Positions 8,489-15,415 of a stretch of DNA of 64,000 nucleotides are shown piece after piece. The notes below the pieces were generated by a model. That model made no database searches. It was not told the DNA's origin and was given only the letters and a program-made list of their open reading frames with translations. The position numbers were made by a program, and so were the translations under genes. Source of the stretch: CAZFBA01 sp964517135 (GTDB lineage Bacteria > Cyanobacteriota > Vampirovibrionia > JBFMGH01); contig CAZFBA010000012.1 of the NCBI GenBank assembly GCA_964517135.1, forward strand, positions 40,541-104,540, in the 5' to 3' direction. Each line of letters starts with the position of its first letter. The stretch's first letter is position 1.

Positions 8489-8553
8489 GACTATTAAATT
8501 CTCAAACTTCCCGGAATTTTTCTCAATGTAACTGACTATTTATACAAAACGTA

Positions 8554-8715
8554 ATGAATATTCTCAAAGTAGATGATAATTTTCAATTTGACCCGTTCTA
8601 TGCGCTCATGGAAAGTACTATGTATAAACAAAATTCAGACAGCAAAAAGGGTCTTCCACTAAGATGGTTGCGGGGGATTGATTTATGGCAGAAAGAAAAA
8701 AAGCCTAAGGTATAA
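8554..8715 (+). CDS. possible small protein, 53 residues
   Basis: An open frame from ATG 8554 to TAA 8713-8715 gives a protein starting MNILKVDDNFQFDPFYALM and ending in a lysine-rich tail. It has no clear Shine-Dalgarno, and its last codons overlap a hairpin that terminates the opposite gene. I do not recognise it. Composition is protein-like, but this could be chance. Confidence 0.2.
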   Translation: MNILKVDDNFQFDPFYALMESTMYKQNSDSKKGLPLRWLRGIDLWQKEKKPKV

Positions 8716-8727
8716 AACCTTAAGCCT
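8695..8727 (-). terminator. rho-independent terminator of the zinc-ribbon gene
   Basis: Read on the minus strand: an 11-pair stem (AGGCTTAAGGT, loop, ACCTTAGGCTT; two G-U pairs) followed by a T7 run (the A run at 8696-8702). It lies 25 bases past the stop codon of the gene at 8752-9186. Confidence 0.65.
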
Positions 8728-8751
8728 GTTAGATATTCCGGGGGAGGAGTG

Positions 8752-9186
8752 TCAGGAAGGTAAAGTGATGGGTGCGAATTGAAACTGAGGGGAGGGTGTT
8801 GATACTTTTGTTAATGTTGTTATGTCTGTTTCAAGCCAGACTTTAGTCTTGCTTTGAGGGGTTTTGTGACGTTCTCTTAATTTGTAACTGGCAAAATTGG
8901 TTTCATATATTTCAAGTCTGTTTTTAATCTCTATCTCGAAATGCTTATTACCACATTGTCTACAGTATTTTTCAACAGGATAAAACCTGTCATAAATAAA
9001 GTATCCCGAGCGTCTGGAACCGCAATCACTGCAGCATACAAAACACCACTCAACTATAATTTCTCTACCGCAGTCAGGGCAATAATTATTAAAGGCCATA
9101 AAGGGGTTTACTCTTTTATGATCGCACTCTTTTCGTGGCAGAAAAAAGGAATAAATCCACACTAAAACAGGCTTCCAATTTAACAT
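8752..9186 (-). CDS. hypothetical zinc-ribbon protein
   Basis: 144 residues with three cysteine pairs in the first 85 residues: NYCPDCGREI, CFVCCSDCGSR and KYCRQCGNKHF, plus CDHKRVN near the start. The pattern predicts at least one, probably two, zinc ribbons. The C-terminal 50 residues are rich in T, S, P and K and likely disordered. No family recognised; a nucleic-acid-binding or small structural role is possible. The gene stands alone in the accessory stretch after the toxin-antitoxin pair, with its own terminator. Upstream is a family A repeat. Confidence 0.6.
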   Translation of the reverse strand: MLNWKPVLVWIYSFFLPRKECDHKRVNPFMAFNNYCPDCGREIIVEWCFVCCSDCGSRRSGYFIYDRFYPVEKYCRQCGNKHFEIEIKNRLEIYETNFASYKLRERHKTPQSKTKVWLETDITTLTKVSTPSPQFQFAPITLPS

Positions 9187-9306
9187 GGAGTTTTAAACCT
9201 TCATTAAATAATTTCAAAACTTTTTACGTCTACAACTCTTCAGTGGTCAATCTAATATCCTCAAAAACAGGTAATATCTTTAAAAAGTAATAGTTTTCTT
9301 CACTGC

Positions 9307-9419
9307 TGTCCGGTAAAAGGTTGTATTTAGACATATAAAACCTGTCATAATATCTTTTTTGGATTAGAAAATTTTACAGGAAGTTAAATTAAAGAAACTG
9401 GCAAAAATTATTAAACAGG
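9307..9419. repeat. dispersed repeat family A, copy 2 (inverted, one end lost)
   Basis: Starts with TGTCCGGTAAAA at 9307 and is, reverse-complemented, about 85 percent identical by eye to 4680-4789, ending at CCTGTTTAAT. Beyond 9420 the two copies diverge, so the second inverted end is missing. It sits in a 578-base gap (9187-9764) where I see no gene; the remaining 345 bases before the next gene hold two GTGTACG words (about 9630 and 9738) but no promoter I trust. Confidence 0.65.
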
Positions 9420-9764
9420 GTCAGCAAAAAGATAGGTCGTGTTTGGTTTTCTTATGTGCTCTTCACATCAAAGACTGATGCATAATAAAGATGATAGATT
9501 TTTTTAGTTATACATTGGTCTATATCATAATGATATATTTTTAATTTGTTAAAAGCAAAAATTGTAAATGAATGTGGTTGTCTTTTTACAAAAGTATAAA
9601 AAAGTAGCGTTGTTACAAAATTTTACAGTGTACGGGTATCCGGTCATAGTTCTAATAACAGAGGATAATCAGCAGATACCCAACAAATATGTGAATGATA
9701 TCAGGGCAATTCAGCCAGGAAAAAAAACTTTTTTATAGTGTACGAAGCAAATTGAGGGGGATTT

Positions 9765-10052
9765 ATGTCCATTAACGCAACTAACCCTTTCGCTTCCATT
9801 AAACCTAAAATGGCTGAAGCCGGTCTTCAAACCGGCGTGGATCTGCAAACCAAGAAGCCTCAACAGGGTCAACCTGAAGAGAAGATGTATGGAATGGCCA
9901 ACCCATTCCAGGGAGAAGCCTTCAAGGGCTTCCAGGTGCCCCAGTCAAACGGAGCACACAACAGCTTCAGACCAGAAGGCCCGCTTGGTGACAACGCTAT
10001 TCAAGCTGCAAATGGTGCAGAACTGGGTCGTAACTTGTTTGCATTCGCTTAA
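9765..10052 (+). CDS. small hypothetical protein, probably abundant
   Basis: 95 residues, hydrophilic, rich in A, G, N, P and Q, no membrane segment and no cysteine. It starts after a strong ribosome-binding site (GAGGGGGATTT-ATG). The repeated words NPFASI, NPFQGEAFKGF and FRPEGPLGDN suggest an extended, weakly ordered chain. Seven of eight asparagine codons are AAC, which is unusual for this AT-rich sequence and resembles the codon use of the seven-coil proteins at 21136 and 22347; that points to high expression. I do not recognise a family. No neighbour within 500 bases on the same strand. Confidence 0.65.
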   Translation: MSINATNPFASIKPKMAEAGLQTGVDLQTKKPQQGQPEEKMYGMANPFQGEAFKGFQVPQSNGAHNSFRPEGPLGDNAIQAANGAELGRNLFAFA

Positions 10053-10080
10053 AACAAACCTGCTATCAACTGAATATTGA

Positions 10081-10182
10081 TCTGGTTTCCTCATAAGTGA
10101 GGATATGTTAACCTGTCGCTCCGCAAAAGATTGCGGGGTATGTTAGGGTGCAATTTGTTTGCAGGTAAAAACAGAAACCTGA
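10081..10182 (+). other. possible structured RNA after the small abundant protein gene
   Basis: Several nested pairings: an outer helix TCTGGTTTC (10081-10089) with GAAACCTGA (10174-10182, one mismatch), then inner hairpins CCTCA/TGAGG (10089-10102), CCGCAA/TTGCGG (10121-10136) and GCAA/TTGC (about 10150-10162). No known RNA family recognised. It could be a 3' untranslated structure. The assignment is by eye. Confidence 0.25.
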
Positions 10183-10220
10183 GCATAACTATGCTAACGG
10201 CATAAAAATAAACAATTCAA

Positions 10221-10459
10221 GACTAATGTATAACTATAACAATAGATTTTTTGTTTTCGATTTTCAAAAATTTTAAAAGTGAAGATATGGGTTGAACAAG
10301 CAGGCAACCACTCTCTGAGAAAGATCACAAGAAATCACTCAATACCCCGGGGGATAGCCGCTTTGCAGGCGAAAAGTGGCAGTGCCCCCTTTATGGGGTC
10401 AGTTGCCAGTTGTGGCAAGGGTTTTGAAAATCGAAAACTTTTTAAGTTATGCACTGATC
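10221..10459. repeat. MITE-like element, dispersed repeat family C, copy 1 (complete)
   Basis: Bounded by long imperfect inverted ends that include a perfect 17-base pair, GTTTTCGATTTTCAAAA at 10253-10269 and its complement at 10422-10438. The outer parts GACTAATGTATAACT and GATCAGTGCATAACT (complement of the right end) also match at 11 of 15 positions. Just inside the left end is GATATGGGTTGAACAAGCAG, shared with copies at 61204 and 63866-64000. The core differs between copies. A spurious reading frame begins in it. No transposase inside, so it would depend on one elsewhere. Confidence 0.65.
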
Positions 10460-10539
10460 TTAATTCTAAAAATTATCAGGGTGTTTTTAAGTTACACATC
10501 CGTTTTGTAAATGGTTCTCATTCTTATGCCTGAGTAAAA

Positions 10540-10659
10540 ATGAGACTTTTTTCTGATGTCATATACGCTCTTAAGGCCGGTGTTTTTAGAACGAAAATCT
10601 TTTATAGTATTAACATAAAAAGCAAACACAAGCTGAATGAGGTTAAAGATTATGAATAA
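10540..10659 (+). CDS. possible small upstream protein, 39 residues
   Basis: ATG 10540 to TAA 10657-10659, basic peptide beginning MRLFSDVIYALKAG. Its last codons overlap the ATG of the next gene (10652), a layout compatible with translational coupling. Ribosome-binding site weak. Could be chance. Confidence 0.22.
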   Translation: MRLFSDVIYALKAGVFRTKIFYSINIKSKHKLNEVKDYE

Positions 10660-10846
10660 TCAAAATAATATGATATCTGTTATTCTCTTTGTAGCTATTC
10701 TTGGTATTTTTCTTGTATTACTAAAAGTGTCTGCTCTTAATGTACTGGTTGTATCAGTTTTTATAATGGCTTTTTCCTGTTTGTTTGTTGGTAAAGCAAG
10801 CTATGAACCTGTAAAACATTTGTATGCAAGCAATAGATTTAAATAA
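10652..10846 (+). CDS. small membrane protein, 64 residues
   Basis: Start chosen at ATG 10652 because GAGG lies nine bases upstream; an in-frame ATG at 10637 would add MRLKI. The product (MNNQNNMISVILF...) has two hydrophobic segments separated by a short turn, roughly residues 7-25 and 27-45, and a polar tail ending in NRFK: a small two-helix inner-membrane protein. No family recognised. A rho-independent terminator follows 53 bases later, which supports it as a real transcription unit. Confidence 0.5.
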   Translation: MNNQNNMISVILFVAILGIFLVLLKVSALNVLVVSVFIMAFSCLFVGKASYEPVKHLYASNRFK

Positions 10847-10898
10847 AATACATATTCCTCCTCTTATGCGACCTCTTAAATACTCCGGTTTAACTTTT

Positions 10899-10922
10899 AG
10901 CCCCTTTTTAGGGGCTTTTTTT
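10899..10922 (+). terminator. rho-independent terminator
   Basis: AGCCCC (10899-10904), loop, GGGGCT (10911-10916) followed by a T7 run through 10922. Ends the small membrane protein transcript. The stop codon of the opposite-strand glycosyltransferase gene (10908) falls in the loop. Confidence 0.8.
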
Positions 10923-12989
10923 GCTTTTGTCTTCTGGTTTTACAATGTATAACCAGCCCATATTTACATTTTGTGTATCAGTTAGTCTCACAAAAGCTAT
11001 TGCAGGCAACGATTTTAGCATTATATTTGATAAATGATTAAATTCAGGCTCAGAAATTACAAAAACACTGTTTTTACTGATTTCCGGTAATGATGGAGAA
11101 TTATTTTCTTTTAAATTAAAGATTATATAGGGCTTTTTTTCCTTTAAAATAAAACGTGAACTTGGTTGATTAAGATCAATTTTATTGACAATCGTTTCAT
11201 CAAGCATCGTATCAGGTAAATAAAAATTAAAATCATTTTGATTAGATATTATTAGCCCTGACATAATGACATTACGGTCATATACAGTAATAAGCGACTT
11301 TTCCATAATATAAATGCTGGTATATGTATTAAGACCTAGTGCAATAATTAAGATTATACTTGTAAAGATAGCAATTTTAGAGAAATAAATCTGTATCATT
11401 TTTGATTTAAATAAATTTATGATACCCGAAACGTATAGATGAAGAGATATTGCTGCAATAACAGCACAATAGGGCATAATAAACAATATTCTCTGCGCAC
11501 AGGGAGCATTAATAGTTAATCCCCAGCCGGTTAGAACAGGAATCAGTAAAAATATAATTAAAAAACCACACCTGGGATCTTTAAACTTAAGCAAAATGTA
11601 GAAAAAGCCTGTGGTAAAAAATATACCTGTTAAAAAATCAAGAAAAGGTCTGTTACTATCATAACTTGAACCTGTGTTATCAGAGTGAATAAAGCCCAGC
11701 AGTGAATTTTTAAAGCTTAAAGCAACTATTTTAATTTTGTTTTTAGTGTTGTAAACACTACTCATATGCTCATAAGCTACTCCCTGAGTAATAACTATTT
11801 CATTGTTTCTTGAGTAAACAACCATATCATCTTTAAAAAACTCAGATAAAAGAGGTGTAGTAACAAGTGTAAAAGCATAAACTATTATTATAAAAAGCTT
11901 AAAGAGCTCTTTTTTCTTTTTCCAGCAAAGTATAAAGCAGTAAGCAAAGAAAAAAACCAGCAATGGCATAAATATTCTGCCGGCAAAATAGGCATAAAAA
12001 CCAACGCCAGCTGAAACTCCAGAAAGATAGATAAAAATTCTGTTTCCTGACCTGAAAAAAGCAAACATAAAAAATATTATAAGTGAAACAACCAGCAATG
12101 GTTGAATATGGTTATGCCCTATTCGTGAATGAGCAATAATGACATCAGATGCAACTAGAATAATAGCTGAAAGAGCTGCAATATTTTTATTGAAGGTAAA
12201 TCTAAACCCTAAATATACCAGCGGTATTGAAAATAAAGTAACAAAAAAAGATGCCAGTCTTAAGCCAAACAGGTTATCCCCAAAGAGTGACATAGAAATG
12301 CCCATTGGCAGGTAATTTATAAATGGATAATGATAGTAACTTGAGATAGAGAAGATATCCTGCCATTTGTTTTCAAGTAAAATTCTTGTAAAATTTCCAT
12401 AATTACCCTCATCTGTTTCTATAAAGCCCGGTATTATTGTTATAGCTGTTAGGGCAAGGGCTGTATACAGAATAGTCACAGTAACAAGAAAAAATATTTC
12501 TTCTTTATTAATTTTAAATAAATTTAAATCAGGTTTTTTACCTTCATAATAGTATACTGCCAGGCCACCTGAAATAATTGATACAAGCCAGATAAGGTTA
12601 AGCAGAGGATTATATCCACTGTAAAAAATTAAAATAACCATAAAAACAATGTTTAATACAATAGATATAATGAAATACCTTATGAATAGGTTTTTCTTGC
12701 AATCAGGTTTTATTGAAAGTATCTCTGAGAGGTTAACAGGCTCAAAAAACTTTTCATCTTTTAAAGCATAAATAAACAGTATTATGGCAACAAAATAAAA
12801 ACCCAGACCGAAATAAAGAGAGTTACTGTGGTTTATAATGTCAGTTTGCAAGTATGACCAAATATCAATACGTTTATAATACATTAATAACTGACCAAGT
12901 AAGGCAAAAAGAAATGAAAAGACCAGAGCATAACTCTTTATAGAGTAATTAAATACATTATAATTTTTATCATTAGTCTTTATATTCAT
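10908..12989 (-). CDS. GT39-type polyprenol-phosphate-sugar glycosyltransferase
   Basis: 693 residues, about twelve membrane segments. The first extracytoplasmic loop has the conserved acidic motif of the GT-C fold (PGFIETDEGNYGNFTRILLE, residues about 187-206), followed by a PFINYLP turn and RLASFFVTLFSIPLVYLG, as in ArnT/PMT-like transferases that move a sugar from an undecaprenyl carrier to lipid or protein at the outer face of the inner membrane. The C-terminal 170 residues are mostly soluble. The ATG follows AGGATAAAAA. It is cotranscribed with the lipoprotein gene 13 bases upstream. Acceptor unknown; it could modify lipid A-like lipid or secreted proteins. Confidence 0.75.
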   Translation of the reverse strand: MNIKTNDKNYNVFNYSIKSYALVFSFLFALLGQLLMYYKRIDIWSYLQTDIINHSNSLYFGLGFYFVAIILFIYALKDEKFFEPVNLSEILSIKPDCKKNLFIRYFIISIVLNIVFMVILIFYSGYNPLLNLIWLVSIISGGLAVYYYEGKKPDLNLFKINKEEIFFLVTVTILYTALALTAITIIPGFIETDEGNYGNFTRILLENKWQDIFSISSYYHYPFINYLPMGISMSLFGDNLFGLRLASFFVTLFSIPLVYLGFRFTFNKNIAALSAIILVASDVIIAHSRIGHNHIQPLLVVSLIIFFMFAFFRSGNRIFIYLSGVSAGVGFYAYFAGRIFMPLLVFFFAYCFILCWKKKKELFKLFIIIVYAFTLVTTPLLSEFFKDDMVVYSRNNEIVITQGVAYEHMSSVYNTKNKIKIVALSFKNSLLGFIHSDNTGSSYDSNRPFLDFLTGIFFTTGFFYILLKFKDPRCGFLIIFLLIPVLTGWGLTINAPCAQRILFIMPYCAVIAAISLHLYVSGIINLFKSKMIQIYFSKIAIFTSIILIIALGLNTYTSIYIMEKSLITVYDRNVIMSGLIISNQNDFNFYLPDTMLDETIVNKIDLNQPSSRFILKEKKPYIIFNLKENNSPSLPEISKNSVFVISEPEFNHLSNIMLKSLPAIAFVRLTDTQNVNMGWLYIVKPEDKSKKSP

Positions 12990-13002
12990 TTTTTATCCTG
13001 TT

Positions 13003-13842
13003 TTACTTTGGATTGCAATGTCTACCGGCAATACCAATGTTGCCATCAGGCATCAGCGTTAAAGATTTAGTTTCAATGCTCCTTAAAGTATAGAGTATCT
13101 GACGTGAAGGGCTCAAAAAACAGATGTTTTTGTTTGCGTTGTCTGCAATAACATAGTTTCCGTCAGGCAGCAGCAGAAAGTTATCTACATTTATTATATC
13201 CCTGAAATCTTCAATAATAGTGGTTTCATTAGCCTGATCAATTGATACGATCTCCCGGGAGTGTGTATTGTTAAAAAGAAAAGTGCTTTTATTGAATATT
13301 TGAAGATTTGAAGCTTTTTGTATATTCTCACCTGTTTCAATATAAGATATTTTTCCATTTGCATTTAGAATAAATAGCTTATCATCGTTATTTGTAAAAA
13401 TTATTGCCTCTTCAGGGTTTATCCAGAGGGCCTGCCGAATGTTAACAGGATGTATATACTCAAATAACTTATTGCCAGCATTATCAACACCATATACAGC
13501 GCCCGGATAGTGATTATTAACCAGCAAATAGATTCCATCAGAGTTTTTATCAATATATTCAGGGTAAAAAGAATGGTAAACCCAGTTTAGATCACCATCT
13601 ATGCTGTATTCAAAAAACATTTTTGTGTATTTATCAGCAATAAGCCTGTTGCCTTCTCTGTCTTTATTCAGGCACCTGGGGTCTTTAAACTCTGATGAGC
13701 TCCATAAGACCTTGCCTGAAGGAGAAACTTCTAATAAAATACCTGTACAAGCCTGTTTAGTTTTCTCTTTCCAGTTTGAGCATCCGGAAAAGGCAGAGGC
13801 ACTAATGATAATAGCTACTATTACTAATAAGATAGACTTCAT
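13003..13842 (-). CDS. lipoprotein with beta-propeller-like repeats
   Basis: Start chosen at 13842, where MKSILLVIVAIIISASAFSG-C is a lipoprotein signal with the lipobox AFSGC; upstream in-frame starts (ATG 13887, GTG 13914) would bury it. The mature 260 residues carry repeating units with the pattern G-x-L/V-L/I-W and L-P-D-G-N (GKVLWSS, DGDLNWVYHS, NGKISYIET, LLPDGNYVIAD, LMPDGNIGIAG), typical of propeller blades of the arylsulfotransferase/SGL type. No catalytic residues recognised. It lies 13 bases before the GT39 gene, so it may help or sense the same surface modification. Confidence 0.65.
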   Translation of the reverse strand: MKSILLVIVAIIISASAFSGCSNWKEKTKQACTGILLEVSPSGKVLWSSSEFKDPRCLNKDREGNRLIADKYTKMFFEYSIDGDLNWVYHSFYPEYIDKNSDGIYLLVNNHYPGAVYGVDNAGNKLFEYIHPVNIRQALWINPEEAIIFTNNDDKLFILNANGKISYIETGENIQKASNLQIFNKSTFLFNNTHSREIVSIDQANETTIIEDFRDIINVDNFLLLPDGNYVIADNANKNICFLSPSRQILYTLRSIETKSLTLMPDGNIGIAGRHCNPK

Positions 13843-14029
13843 AAAAACTGTTGAAATGCTTTTATAATAACCATCCTGATTAATCATTTTACAGAATTTT
13901 TGGCAACTTATCACGGTTAAAAGACACGTTTTGAAAGCAAATTAAAATTAACAACAAGCTTTCAGCACTATACAATTATAAAACAAGTTAAGCTGAGAGG
14001 ATAGTTTCAGCAAAATTGGTACCCAGGGC

Positions 14030-15400
14030 TTAAAACCCGGGAAACTTGCCCTTAAAGCCCGGCGGCAACTTCATTTTGTTTTTGGATTTTTTCATTTTTT
14101 TAGTCATACCGGCGACGTTTTTCATCATTTTTTGCATTTTTTCAAACTCTTTAAGGAACCTGGCTACCTCTTCAGGGCTATTGGCACTGCCTTTTGCAAT
14201 TCTATTTCTTCTACTTATATTTATTATAGAAGGATTCCGGCGTTCATCTGGTGTCATACTGTAGATAGCAGCCTCAATTTTTTTAAGTTGTTTTTCCCCT
14301 ACAAAGGCAATTTGCTCTTTATCGGCTTTGCTCAGGCCCTGTATAGGTAACATACCAAGAATCTGGTCAAGAGACCCTAGCATTTTAACCTGTTTTTGGA
14401 TCTTCAAGAAGTCCTCAAGAGAGAATTCTTTTTTCATCATCTTGCGTTCAAGTTCTTTTGCAGACTCAAGATCAATGGTTTCCTGAGCTTTTTCGATCAG
14501 GCTGAGCATATCACCCATGCCAAGTATTCTCTGGGCCATTCTATCAGGGTGAAACGGCTCGAGGGCTTCAATTTTTTCTCCTGTGCTAACAAATTTGATG
14601 GGTTTTTGAGTTGAGTGAACTATACTGAGAGCTGAGCCGCCTCTGGCATCGCCATCCAGTTTTGTGAGTACAAAGCCGGTCACATCAAGCTGTGTATTAA
14701 AGGTCTCAGCAACATTAACAGATTCCTGACCTGTCATAGAATCGACTACAAGCAGTTTTTCAGCTGGCTGATAAAGTCTATCAATCAATACCAGTTCGGC
14801 CATCATTTCCGTATCTATTTGCAGCCTGCCCGCTGTGTCTATTATAAGCGTATTAAAGCCATTTTCTTTAGCATATTCTACAGCACTATCAACGATTTTA
14901 GGTACATCCTTTGTGTCATCCATACTAAAGACAGACACATTAACCTGTTTACCCAGAGTTTTTAGCTGGTCTATAGCAGCAGGTCGATAGACGTCAGCAG
15001 CTACCAGCAGAGGGTTGCGCCCATTTTTTCTTATTCTAATAGCCATTTTAGCAGCAGTTGTCGTCTTACCTGACCCCTGAAGACCAAGTAACATTAGCAT
15101 ATTAGGCTTTCCGCCTGTGTTTAACGGTGTGTTATGACTGCCCATCAGTTTTACTAGCTCGTCATAGACTATTTTGACGAACTGTTCGGTAGGTGAAAGG
15201 CTTTTAAATACTTCTTCACCCAATGACCGATCTTTAACATTTGATATAAAGCTCTTGACAACCTTCAGGCTGACGTCGGCTTCTAATAATGCTCTTCTGA
15301 CTTCTCTTAAAGCATCTTTTATATTGTCTTCGGTAAGCTTTGTTTCACCTTTAGCATCCCGTAATATTTTTGTTATACGTTCTGATAGTGATTCAAACAT
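14030..15400 (-). CDS. ffh: signal recognition particle protein Ffh (SRP54)
   Basis: 456 residues. GTPase of the signal recognition particle, which binds signal peptides of nascent membrane proteins with 4.5S RNA and delivers them to FtsY. Order of parts: N domain (1-90), G domain with GLQGSGKTT (about 104-112), DVYRPAAIDQL, DTAGRL and TKLDGDARGG, then the methionine-rich M domain with the RNA-binding NISRRNRIAKGSANS and a basic tail KKMKKSKNKMKLPPGFKG. All GTPase motifs are intact. Ribosome-binding site GAGGGATTTTA before the ATG. Last gene of nusB-ftsY-ffh, 15 bases after ftsY, so SRP and its receptor are made together. Confidence 0.97.
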   Translation of the reverse strand: MFESLSERITKILRDAKGETKLTEDNIKDALREVRRALLEADVSLKVVKSFISNVKDRSLGEEVFKSLSPTEQFVKIVYDELVKLMGSHNTPLNTGGKPNMLMLLGLQGSGKTTTAAKMAIRIRKNGRNPLLVAADVYRPAAIDQLKTLGKQVNVSVFSMDDTKDVPKIVDSAVEYAKENGFNTLIIDTAGRLQIDTEMMAELVLIDRLYQPAEKLLVVDSMTGQESVNVAETFNTQLDVTGFVLTKLDGDARGGSALSIVHSTQKPIKFVSTGEKIEALEPFHPDRMAQRILGMGDMLSLIEKAQETIDLESAKELERKMMKKEFSLEDFLKIQKQVKMLGSLDQILGMLPIQGLSKADKEQIAFVGEKQLKKIEAAIYSMTPDERRNPSIINISRRNRIAKGSANSPEEVARFLKEFEKMQKMMKNVAGMTKKMKKSKNKMKLPPGFKGKFPGF

Positions 15401-15415
15401 TAAAATCCCTCTTGT

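Noticed and set aside
8554..8715. 53-residue frame as a third gene of the toxin-antitoxin operon
   Set aside because: Listed only at low confidence: no ribosome-binding site and overlap with an opposite-strand terminator; not part of higBA.
10279..10533. 84-residue reading frame inside the family C element
   Set aside because: It lies across the repeat ends, which recur elsewhere in inverted and truncated form without a conserved frame, and lacks a ribosome-binding site.
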